5,912 bases of DNA from Campylobacteraceae bacterium (GTDB lineage Bacteria > Campylobacterota > Campylobacteria > Campylobacterales > JALSKU01), in the NCBI GenBank assembly GCA_015488975.1, contig WFMT01000249.1:1-5912 (forward strand). Reading direction: 5' to 3'. The notes beneath the pieces are model-generated. The model was not told where the DNA came from and ran no database searches. It worked only from the letters and a program-made list of their open reading frames with translations. A program made the translations under genes and the position numbers. Shown here piece after piece: positions 1-5,073 of the stretch; position 1 is the stretch's first letter; the number at the start of each line of letters is the position of its first letter.

Positions 1-152
1 ACTAATACTATACCATTTTTAATACCGACACCCATAAGAGTTATAAGACCTATGAAAAAAGAGAGGTTTATTTCAGAGTGAGTTATAAACATTGCTACAA
101 ATGCACCGCTAAAAAGCAAAGGTATATTTAATAATATAGCCAAAGGCTGCAT
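1..152 (-). pseudogene. RND efflux transporter fragment (C-terminal half), 5'-truncated, runs off left edge
   Basis: Read leftward from about 152, one frame is open to the window edge and gives about 50 residues. It starts MQPLAILLNIPLL and ends in GLITLMGVGIKNGIVLV. This matches the transmembrane stretch in the C-terminal half of RND pumps (AcrB/CzcA superfamily): a QPLAI-type helix start, a short periplasmic turn (THSEINLS), then a GLI-LMG-KNGI-LV helix. The KN(G/A)I signature belongs to the C-terminal repeat; the N-terminal repeat has a DD(A)I motif instead. A TAA stop sits in this frame at 156-158, just upstream, so roughly the first 850 residues of a normal pump of about 1000 are absent. 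The ATG at 150-152 has no good ribosome site. The fragment abuts a TolC-like start in another frame, so it is read as a decayed or deleted pump gene. Whether the rest of the C-terminus is intact lies outside the window. Confidence 0.65.
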
Positions 153-243
153 TTTTTAAAGCCAAATATTTAGCTTGCTTTAGTGTAATGGCAAATATAG
201 GGATACAAGTAAGCAATACTAATGTCGTAAATCTTCTTATCAT
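109..243 (-). pseudogene. TolC-family outer membrane efflux protein, N-terminal remnant (44 codons)
   Basis: An ATG at 241-243 follows a strong AAGGAG ribosome site (5-nt spacer). It opens a 44-codon frame ending at TAG (109-111). Residues 1-18 (MIRRFTTLVLLTCIPIFA) form a signal peptide with basic residues, a hydrophobic core and a small residue at the end. The next residues, ITLKQAKYLALKNA, match the first helix of TolC-family outer membrane channels (typically a T-L-x-x-A-x-x-x-A-L-x-N pattern). Homology stops there; the normal protein has over 400 residues. From about 148 leftward the same DNA encodes an RND transporter fragment in a different frame, so the remaining codons (about 33-44) are out-of-frame RND sequence. 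The start signals look intact, so a short secreted peptide could still be made, but no channel could. The TolC assignment rests on a short stretch and is moderately sure. Confidence 0.6.
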
Positions 244-251
244 AAAAACTC

Positions 252-277
252 CTTGATTTGTCTCTGCTAGGATTATA
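252..277 (-). promoter_or_regulatory. -10 box for the TolC-like remnant, with leader up to its ribosome site
   Basis: On the minus strand a perfect TATAAT lies at 272-277. The AAGGAG of the TolC-like remnant follows about 20 nt later and the ATG at 243 after that. No TTGACA-like -35 is present at 16-18 bp; a T-rich stretch made of the 11-bp repeat occupies that position. Because it lies just beyond the operon terminator, the remnant probably had its own promoter. The -10 is seen in the sequence; activity is inferred. Confidence 0.45.
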
Positions 278-281
278 TGAT

Positions 282-303
282 ATGAAAATGAAATGAAAAT
301 GAA
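282..303. repeat. Perfect tandem repeat, 2 x 11 bp (ATGAAAATGAA)
   Basis: The 11-mer ATGAAAATGAA occurs twice back to back (282-292 and 293-303). It sits between the operon terminator and the TATAAT box at 272-277. On the minus strand it supplies the T-rich tail of the terminator and the upstream part of the next promoter. It may be only replication slippage. Confidence 0.6.
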
Positions 304-334
304 AAGCTATAAGTGCCTAAAAGGCACTTATAGC
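301..334 (-). terminator. Rho-independent terminator of the iorA-to-thioesterase operon
   Basis: A perfect 12-bp inverted repeat (GCTATAAGTGCC at 306-317, GGCACTTATAGC at 323-334) encloses a TAAAA loop. In the minus-strand direction the stem begins one base after the thioesterase stop codon (336-338) and is followed by TTTTC-ATTTTC. The T tract is interrupted, so it may be of moderate strength. In the plus direction no T run follows, so it appears to act one way only. Confidence 0.8.
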
Positions 335-335
335 C

Positions 336-743
336 TTACTGTTGGTCCTTTTTTTGAGTGATTATAGAATAAGTTGCGGTAGAGTAAGCTACAATTTTGT
401 CTTTATCAAACAATTCTGTTACAACAAAAACAGTTTTTTTTGTTCTATTTACAACTTTTGCCTTTGCTGTTAATATCTCTTCAAAAACAGGTTTTAAGTA
501 GTTGATTTTAATCTCTATTGTAACACAGGTTTGACCCATTCCTATCCTGGAAACTGCTGCATACCATCCAGCATGATCAGCTAAAGTAGCGATGGCTCCA
601 CCATGAACTATCCCAAGATGCTGTTTGTGTATATCTTCTATCTTAAAAGCAAGTTGTGCATATCCATCACCAAAATCTATAAGTTCTCCACCGATGTGAT
701 TTAAAAAGCCAATTTCGCTTTTTCTTAATTCAGATATATTCAT
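336..743 (-). CDS. PaaI-family hotdog-fold acyl-CoA thioesterase
   Basis: The 135-residue protein has the size of a single hotdog thioesterase of the PaaI/YdiI type, cytoplasmic, with no signal peptide. Residues 40-60 carry the family signature: an H-G-G turn (47-49) leading into the central helix IATLADHAG, with Asp56 at the position of the catalytic acidic residue in PaaI enzymes. The region around 73-85 (VTIEIKINYLKP) is the usual strand after the helix. PaaI enzymes hydrolyse phenylacetyl-CoA and ring-hydroxylated relatives, which relieves CoA trapping. As last gene of an operon with an aryl-CoA ligase and a 2-ketoacid oxidoreductase, it most likely cleaves arylacetyl-CoA, either as a safety valve or as the exit step. 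Its ATG overlaps the upstream ACT gene's TAA by 1 nt (TAATG), and its own ribosome site is weak, so it is probably translated by coupling. A broader acyl-CoA specificity is possible. Confidence 0.87.
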   Translation of the reverse strand: MNISELRKSEIGFLNHIGGELIDFGDGYAQLAFKIEDIHKQHLGIVHGGAIATLADHAGWYAAVSRIGMGQTCVTIEIKINYLKPVFEEILTAKAKVVNRTKKTVFVVTELFDKDKIVAYSTATYSIITQKKDQQ

Positions 744-1165
744 TAAATTTGCTTCAATACTTCTATATTTTCATTTTTTAGTATATCCAAAGCTGTTGTA
801 AAATTATTAGGGTTTACCTTAAATATAAATACTCCGTAAGTATCGCTGTCAACGGTATAAATGTATTCTATATTTATACCGTTTTTACTTAAAATTTGAA
901 CAATTTTATTAAAGCTTCCAATTCTATTTTTGATTTTTATCGCCAAAACATTAGTTACAGTAAGGCTAAATCCCTCTTTATCAAGAAGAATTGAAGCTTT
1001 TTCAGTGTTATCGACTATAACTCTTAAAAGCCCAAAATCACTTGAATCCACTAAATTTATGGATTTGATAGATATATCATTATCCGAGAGAAGTGTTGTA
1101 ACATCTGTTAACTCACCCATTTTATCTTCTACAAAGATAGAGAGTTGCTTTATCTCATAATTCAT
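743..1165 (-). CDS. Tandem ACT-domain protein, putative amino-acid sensor
   Basis: The 140-residue protein is two ACT domains and nothing else. Domain 1 covers about residues 4-68, with VEDKMGELTDVTTLL (12-26) as strand-turn-helix and IKSINLVDSSDFGLLRVIV (33-51) as the following strands. Domain 2 covers about 70-138, with the parallel segments KNRIGSFNKIVQILSKNGI (79-97) and TVDSDTYGVFIFKV (104-117). The Gly at each turn (17 and 83) is where ACT domains usually bind amino acids at an interface. There is no catalytic domain, DNA-binding domain or membrane segment. Such stand-alone ACT proteins are often encoded beside paaK and iorAB in anaerobes and are often misnamed acetolactate synthase small subunits. 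It probably senses an aromatic or branched-chain amino acid and modulates the ligase or oxidoreductase; this is inference. Its start overlaps the paaK stop by 4 nt (ATGA), with AAGGAAAG upstream. Confidence 0.85.
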   Translation of the reverse strand: MNYEIKQLSIFVEDKMGELTDVTTLLSDNDISIKSINLVDSSDFGLLRVIVDNTEKASILLDKEGFSLTVTNVLAIKIKNRIGSFNKIVQILSKNGINIEYIYTVDSDTYGVFIFKVNPNNFTTALDILKNENIEVLKQI

Positions 1166-2463
1166 GACTCTTTCCTTTTATCAATCACTCTTATAGCTTT
1201 ACCCATACTCCGCTCAATCGTCCTTGGCTCTACCAATTTGACATTTGCATTAATATAAAGATGATTTAAGAGAGAATGTTGTAAATCTTTTTTAATTTTT
1301 TCCAACTCTTTTATATTGTCGCTTATAACTTTATCATTTATCTCCACTTGTATCTCAAGTTTATCTAAAAATCCTTTTTTGTCTGCCACAATTTGATAAT
1401 TAAGTGTAACGCCTTCTGTATTTGCTATAACATGCTCAACTTGTGAAGGATATACATTTACTCCATTGACTATAAGCATATCATCACTTCTTCCAATGAT
1501 ACTTTTCATGCGAACAAGCGTTCTGCCACATTTGCAGGGACTATAATCCAAAGAAGTAATATCCCCTGTTCTGTATCTTATGATGGGCAGAGCCTGCTTT
1601 GTCAAAGTTGTTATGACCAATTCTCCAACTTCACCCTCTGGCAAAACTTCACCTGTTTTGGGGTCTATTATCTCAGGATAAAAATGATCTTCATTTATAT
1701 GAAGTAGTTTTGAATATTTGCAGTTGGAGGAGACTCCCGGTCCTATGATTTCACTTAATCCATAGGTTTCATGATAGTCTATACCCCAAGCTTTGCTAAC
1801 CTCATCTTTTAATCCGTCACTAACTGGTTCAGCACCGAATAAACCACATTTTAGTTTGTATTCATCTTTAAAGTTGCTTCCGCTTTTTTTTGCTACCTCT
1901 GCAAGATGTAATGCAAAAGAGGGAGTTGAAGCAAGTACTGTTGCTCCAAAGTCTCTCATTAGCATAAGTTGCCTTTCTGTAAAACCACCACTTGCTGGGA
2001 TGATGGCTGCACCGACTTTCTCTGCACCGTTGTGAAATCCAAGACCTCCGGTAAAAAGCCCATATCCATATCCATTGTGTACGATATCATTTGCATTTAC
2101 ACCTGCCATTGTGTAAACTCTTGCCATGACTTCATCCCATACATCCATATCACTTTTAGTATATCCTACAACAGTAGGTTTGCCGGTTGTTCCGCTTGAG
2201 CTGTGTACTCTTACAACCTGACTTAGAGGAACTGTAAAAAGTCCAAAGGGATAATGATTTCTTAAATCCTGCTTTCTTGTAAACGGAAGTTTTGAAATAT
2301 CATTTAAAGATTTTATATCATTAGGTAAGATTTTTATTTCATCGAATTTTTTCTTGTAAAAAGGAGTTAAAGCATAAACTCTTTGCAATGTGTCTTGCAA
2401 CCTTAAGAGTTGAACTTTTTTAATATCCTCTCTTTTTGCCGTTTCGATTTTATTCCATATCAT
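1162..2463 (-). CDS. paaK: Phenylacetate-CoA ligase (AMP-forming)
   Basis: The 433-residue length is normal for PaaK. It adenylates phenylacetate or another arylacetate with ATP and transfers it to CoA, giving arylacetyl-CoA, AMP and PPi in the cytoplasm. Adenylate-forming motifs appear in order: the P-loop SSSGTTGKP (88-96), YGLSE (234-238), YRTGD (297-301), GRSDDM (324-329) with the following VNGVNVYPSQVE hinge region, and Lys422 in SMGKAIRVIDKR near the C-terminus, the expected catalytic lysine. The N-terminal start (WNKIETAKREDIKKVQLLRLQDTL) is typical of the family. Cys310 and Cys312 (PCKCG) occur where family members carry a cysteine-bearing loop. The start has a strong AAGGAG site and overlaps the iorB stop by 1 nt. 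No paaABCDE ring-epoxidation genes or other degradation genes are in the window, so the ligase here seems tied to IorAB rather than to aerobic phenylacetate catabolism. The actual acid (phenyl-, hydroxyphenyl- or indoleacetate) cannot be read from sequence. Confidence 0.94.
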   Translation of the reverse strand: MIWNKIETAKREDIKKVQLLRLQDTLQRVYALTPFYKKKFDEIKILPNDIKSLNDISKLPFTRKQDLRNHYPFGLFTVPLSQVVRVHSSSGTTGKPTVVGYTKSDMDVWDEVMARVYTMAGVNANDIVHNGYGYGLFTGGLGFHNGAEKVGAAIIPASGGFTERQLMLMRDFGATVLASTPSFALHLAEVAKKSGSNFKDEYKLKCGLFGAEPVSDGLKDEVSKAWGIDYHETYGLSEIIGPGVSSNCKYSKLLHINEDHFYPEIIDPKTGEVLPEGEVGELVITTLTKQALPIIRYRTGDITSLDYSPCKCGRTLVRMKSIIGRSDDMLIVNGVNVYPSQVEHVIANTEGVTLNYQIVADKKGFLDKLEIQVEINDKVISDNIKELEKIKKDLQHSLLNHLYINANVKLVEPRTIERSMGKAIRVIDKRKES

Positions 2464-2984
2464 TAACTCTCCTTTATTGCTTTTTCAAGTATTTTAAAAT
2501 TTTGTTCGGATAATTTTGGATTTATTTTTTTGATAGCTTCTTTTACTTCATTTATACTAAAAGGAAATCTTTTTTCGTTTTTTAAAGCTACTCCAAGCAT
2601 ATAGACATTTAGTCCCTGTATCGGTATCTCGCCATTTAATGCTTTTTTGTTAACATCAACTCTTGAAAGTTGAAATGGAATTTCAGGATAACTCTCATCC
2701 GCATTTACAACCATCATAGCATCTTTCTTGAGGTATTGTATGTTTCTCAAACTTTCATTTTTATCAAGTGCTATTATCATGTCGGCTTGATTTTTATCTA
2801 TAACAGGGTTTTTAAAATCGCCTATTTTTATATCACAACTTACCGCTCCTCCTCTTTGGCTCATGCCATGATTTTCAGTACCAAGGAATGCTATATTGTT
2901 ATTGCCTGCACAAATTGCAAGTACTTTTACTAAAAAAACTACACCCTGTCCGCCAAATCCGGCTATTACTATCTGATATTTCAT
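2463..2984 (-). CDS. iorB: Indolepyruvate ferredoxin oxidoreductase, beta subunit
   Basis: The 173-residue protein is the gamma-type domain of 2-ketoacid:ferredoxin oxidoreductases, which forms the small subunit of IOR; it is a little shorter than the usual 190-200 residues. The N-terminal glycine-rich loop GFGGQGVVFLVKVLA (9-23) and the ENHGMSQRGGAVSCDIKIG segment (37-55) are the two defining motifs; the latter helps form the CoA-binding region in this superfamily. With IorA it converts aryl pyruvates and CoA to arylacetyl-CoA, CO2 and reduced ferredoxin, or the reverse with strong reductant. The subunit carries no Fe-S motif of its own, as expected. Its start overlaps the iorA stop by 4 nt (ATGA), with AAGGGAT as ribosome site, giving coupled and roughly equal synthesis of the two subunits. 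Confidence 0.94.
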   Translation of the reverse strand: MKYQIVIAGFGGQGVVFLVKVLAICAGNNNIAFLGTENHGMSQRGGAVSCDIKIGDFKNPVIDKNQADMIIALDKNESLRNIQYLKKDAMMVVNADESYPEIPFQLSRVDVNKKALNGEIPIQGLNVYMLGVALKNEKRFPFSINEVKEAIKKINPKLSEQNFKILEKAIKES

Positions 2985-4801
2985 TTTGTATCCCTTTTAT
3001 CTATCTCAAAAGCATCGGTTGGGCAGATAACCTCAAGACATCCTGCACATCCGGCACAAAGAAATGGATCTATCTCAATCTTACCATTTTCATTATAATG
3101 CATAGGAGGACATTTGTATACTGTAGTACATTGGTCACAAGCTACACATTTTTCTTCATCTACCTTTGCAAATATATTGGGGACAAACTCTTTTGCTCTT
3201 GGATTATCAAGTATACAAAATTGTCTTACTACCACGACAGTTGGAGTTTTATTTTCTTCATATTTTTTCTTAACTTTTTTAAAGAATTCTATATTTTGAT
3301 CCATTTGGTAAGAGTATTGGTGCTCAAGACATTCTATACCCATACCCTCAACTATCTTCTTTATGTCAATAGCTTGATGAAATCTCTCAGGAGTTGCCTG
3401 TCTGCCTGTCATAGCAATCGTAGAATTATCCAAAATAACAAGTATAAATTTGTGATTTTGATATATCGCATTTAAAAGCGGAGGAATGCCAGAATGAAAA
3501 AATGTACCATCTCCTATGGAGGCTACTACTGTTTTATCAGGATTTGCTATACTAAATCCACTTGCCATAGATACACTAGCTCCCATGCAAAGAATACTAT
3601 CAATAGCTCCTTGTGCAAGTCCTAAAGTATAACATCCTATATCAGAAGGATATATGCTTTTTTTCTTTTTAAAAACTTTCATGATAGAGTAGTATATATC
3701 TCTGTGTGGACACCCCGGACATAATGCAGGCGGACGAGCAGGAACTTCAAAACCAAAATCAATTTTTGGTGCTTCGTAAATATTCTTATCTTTGTAAAAT
3801 CCTATATTTTGCAAAGCTTTTAAAACTCTCTCTTTTGTAACTTCATCTATTTTATGGGCTGTGTTTGTATTTTTACCATAAATTTTATGTGAAGCTATCT
3901 GCTCTTCTATGCAAGGGTAAGTCTCTTCCATAACTAAAACTTTATCATAGTTCTTTATGCTGTTTTTTATCTCTTCTGTGGGTAAGGGGTACGGCATGAT
4001 AACCTTAACAATATCGGCACTCAGTCCAAGATCATCTAAGGTCTCTCTTACAAATCCGTCAGCTGTACCACTTGTGAGGATAAGAAGTTTCCCTCCTTGT
4101 AGGTTTTCAAATTCTGGCTTTAAAAACTTTTCCCAGTTATAAGAAGCGATTTTTTCTATCCTTTGAAGTTGCTCATGCCCTTGTGCAAGCCTTCCTGTTC
4201 TTGGTACCGCTGCCCATCTTTTAACATCTCTTTCAAATCTATTTTCAGTTTTTTTAAAGTCAGTATTATCATCCATTTGTATGATTTCTCTTGCATGAGA
4301 AACTCTCATGACTGGGCGAAGCATAACAATCGTTTCAAAAAGTTCAGATATATCAGCTGCAAGTTTTACAAAATCGTATGCATCTTGTGGAGTTGATGGA
4401 TCGAGTACCGGAATTCTTGCAAATTTTGCAAAAACTCTACTGTCTTGTTCTGTTTGGGAGGAGTGAAACCCAGGATCATCGGCAGAAATTAAAACCATAG
4501 CACCCTTGTTTCCTATGTAGCTTGCACTCATCAGTGCATCACTTGCCACATTTAAGCCCACCTGTTTCATAGTAGCACAACTTCTTTGACCGCTTATTGC
4601 TCCGGCATAAGCAACTTCGAAGCCCACTTTTTCATTAGTAGCCCACTGTGCATATAAGTCAAGATTCAAATCATCTTTGATTTTTTGAACAGTTTTTAAT
4701 ATTTCACTTGAAGGAGTTCCTGGATATCCAGATACCATTTGTATATTGGAATGAACAATACCCCAAGCTATTGCTTCATTACCCATTAGTGTTTGCTTCA
4801 T
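2981..4801 (-). CDS. iorA: Indolepyruvate ferredoxin oxidoreductase, alpha subunit
   Basis: The 606-residue length fits IorA (about 600-650). Domains in order: the N-terminal ketoacid oxidoreductase pyrimidine domain, with LMGNEA (5-10), GYPGTPSSE (25-33) and Glu57 in the region that normally activates the thiamine ring; a middle domain (about 238-330); then the C-terminal TPP-binding domain, with CPGCPHRD (361-368), SDIGCYTLG (386-394) and the GDG...N thiamine-diphosphate/Mg motif (GDG 430-432, Asn459). A two-cluster ferredoxin tail follows: Cys552, 555, 558, 564 and Cys582, 585, 588, 593. It is the catalytic subunit of the oxygen-sensitive cytoplasmic IorAB complex acting on indolepyruvate, phenylpyruvate and hydroxyphenylpyruvate. 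The second cluster reads C-x2-C-x2-C-x4-C-P, one residue longer in the last gap than the common x3. The start is supported by GGAG 8 nt upstream. It is first in the operon, behind the promoter at 4878-4883. Confidence 0.95.
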   Translation of the reverse strand: MKQTLMGNEAIAWGIVHSNIQMVSGYPGTPSSEILKTVQKIKDDLNLDLYAQWATNEKVGFEVAYAGAISGQRSCATMKQVGLNVASDALMSASYIGNKGAMVLISADDPGFHSSQTEQDSRVFAKFARIPVLDPSTPQDAYDFVKLAADISELFETIVMLRPVMRVSHAREIIQMDDNTDFKKTENRFERDVKRWAAVPRTGRLAQGHEQLQRIEKIASYNWEKFLKPEFENLQGGKLLILTSGTADGFVRETLDDLGLSADIVKVIMPYPLPTEEIKNSIKNYDKVLVMEETYPCIEEQIASHKIYGKNTNTAHKIDEVTKERVLKALQNIGFYKDKNIYEAPKIDFGFEVPARPPALCPGCPHRDIYYSIMKVFKKKKSIYPSDIGCYTLGLAQGAIDSILCMGASVSMASGFSIANPDKTVVASIGDGTFFHSGIPPLLNAIYQNHKFILVILDNSTIAMTGRQATPERFHQAIDIKKIVEGMGIECLEHQYSYQMDQNIEFFKKVKKKYEENKTPTVVVVRQFCILDNPRAKEFVPNIFAKVDEEKCVACDQCTTVYKCPPMHYNENGKIEIDPFLCAGCAGCLEVICPTDAFEIDKRDTK

Positions 4802-4810
4802 AAAATTATC

Positions 4811-4816
4811 TCCAAA
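4811..4816 (-). promoter_or_regulatory. Ribosome binding site of iorA
   Basis: On the minus strand TGGAGA precedes the ATG at 4801, with the GGAG core 8 nt away. It fixes the start of the first operon gene. The leader from the predicted transcription start (about 4871) is about 70 nt and holds the inner half of the dyad cluster. Confidence 0.65.
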
Positions 4817-4834
4817 AATTAAAGTCTAAGATTG

Positions 4835-4882
4835 ATAATGAGACCACTGAACAGTGTTTATACTGTACAATAGTCTCATTAT
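4835..4882. promoter_or_regulatory. 48-bp bipartite inverted repeat over the iorA -10 and early leader, candidate operator
   Basis: Outer arms ATAATGAGAC (4835-4844) and GTCTCATTAT (4873-4882) are perfect 10-bp complements, 28 bp apart. Inside lie two overlapping dyads: CACTG-AA-CAGTG (4845-4856) and ACAGT...ACTGT (4851-4855 with 4862-4866). The motif ACTG(A/T)ACA also recurs as a direct repeat 16 bp apart (4846 and 4862). The right outer arm contains most of the iorA -10 box, so it would lie upstream of the predicted transcript start and could not form an RNA stem. A protein-binding site at the DNA level is therefore more likely than an RNA switch. The regulator is unknown and is not encoded in the window. 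Confidence 0.5.
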
Positions 4883-4883
4883 A
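4878..4883 (-). promoter_or_regulatory. -10 box of the iorA operon promoter
   Basis: A perfect TATAAT reads leftward at 4883-4878, preceded by G (GTATAAT). It gives a predicted start near 4871 and a leader of about 70 nt. The -35 zone has no TTGACA; it is occupied by the 18-bp palindrome at 4888-4905 and the T-rich tract beyond. Weak -35 elements with upstream T-rich tracts are typical of Campylobacterota housekeeping promoters. Confidence 0.6.
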
Positions 4884-4887
4884 CTTT

Positions 4888-4905
4888 AAAAGTTTTAAAA
4901 CTTTT
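4888..4905. promoter_or_regulatory. Perfect 18-bp palindrome in the iorA -35 region, candidate operator
   Basis: AAAAGTTTTAAAACTTTT is exactly self-complementary with no spacer. It lies 4 bp upstream of the iorA -10 box, covering about -17 to -34 relative to the predicted start. A repressor dimer bound here would block RNA polymerase. AT-rich sequence makes palindromes more likely by chance, but an 18-bp perfect one placed on the promoter is notable. Confidence 0.4.
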
Positions 4906-4912
4906 GTAAAAA

Positions 4913-4962
4913 TGCAAAAAATATAAAAAATTTATAATTTTATTGCAAAAAATATAAAAAAT
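4913..4962. repeat. Two 19-bp direct repeats, 31 bp apart, in the divergent promoter region
   Basis: TGCAAAAAATATAAAAAAT occurs at 4913-4931 and exactly again at 4944-4962; with one mismatch the match extends to 23 bp. The 31-bp offset is close to three helical turns, so both copies face the same side of DNA. Each holds two A6 tracts. They could be paired regulator sites, curved DNA or UP-like elements serving the divergent promoters. The TGC anchor makes them more than plain poly-A. Confidence 0.55.
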
Positions 4963-5036
4963 GTATTATTTCTTCACATTTTAAAAAATAATCAACAGTT
5001 GCGATTAAAAAATATTAATTCTTGAGTTATGATTGA

Positions 5037-5042
5037 TATAAT
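5037..5042 (+). promoter_or_regulatory. -10 box for the ABC substrate-binding protein gene
   Basis: A perfect TATAAT at 5037-5042 predicts a start near 5049 and a short leader of about 25 nt. A second TATAAT at 5051-5056 would start transcription inside the ribosome site, so it is less likely. No good -35 stands at 16-18 bp; a TTGAGT at 5022-5027 is too close (9-bp gap). Confidence 0.45.
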
Positions 5043-5060
5043 AATTAAAATATAATTTTA

Positions 5061-5066
5061 AAGGAG
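5061..5066 (+). promoter_or_regulatory. Ribosome binding site that selects the GTG start
   Basis: AAGGAG lies 7 nt before GTG at 5074-5076. No ATG in the same frame offers a signal peptide, so this site decides the start codon. Confidence 0.8.
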
Positions 5067-5073
5067 AAAGAGC

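Larger units (their letters stand above)
4906..5073. other. AT-rich remainder of the divergent intergenic region
   Basis: Between the iorA promoter and the binding-protein start the sequence is very AT-rich. It holds the two 19-bp repeats, the plus-strand -10 candidates and the ribosome site listed separately. No credible small gene, tRNA or terminator was seen. No TGGCAC/TTGC sigma-54 pair was found. Confidence 0.6.

Noticed and set aside
930..1160. Plus-strand open frame of 76 codons opposite the ACT gene
   Set aside because: Low-complexity composition and no family resemblance; the minus-strand tandem ACT protein explains this DNA.
2888..3475. Plus-strand open frame of 195 codons
   Set aside because: It lies opposite the end of iorA and start of iorB, both of which have unmistakable motifs. 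Its protein is rich in Tyr, Phe, Leu and Ile with no recognisable domain and no ribosome site; it is a reverse-strand shadow.
4835..4882. Riboswitch, T-box or attenuator in the iorA leader
   Set aside because: The outer right arm overlaps the -10 box, so it would not be in the transcript. No T-box or known riboswitch core, leader peptide with aromatic codons, or T-tailed hairpin was seen before the iorA start.
4913..4962. CRISPR array or mobile-element ends
   Set aside because: Only two AT-only-like units with a 12-bp gap, no spacer pattern, no transposase and no target duplication.
5004..5019. Inverted repeat ATTAA...TTAAT upstream of the binding-protein gene
   Set aside because: Only 5-bp arms in very AT-rich DNA; expected by chance.
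4802..5073. Sigma-54 promoter for the aryl-acid genes
   Set aside because: No TGGCAC-N5-TTGC pair was found on either strand, while TATAAT boxes are present for both directions.
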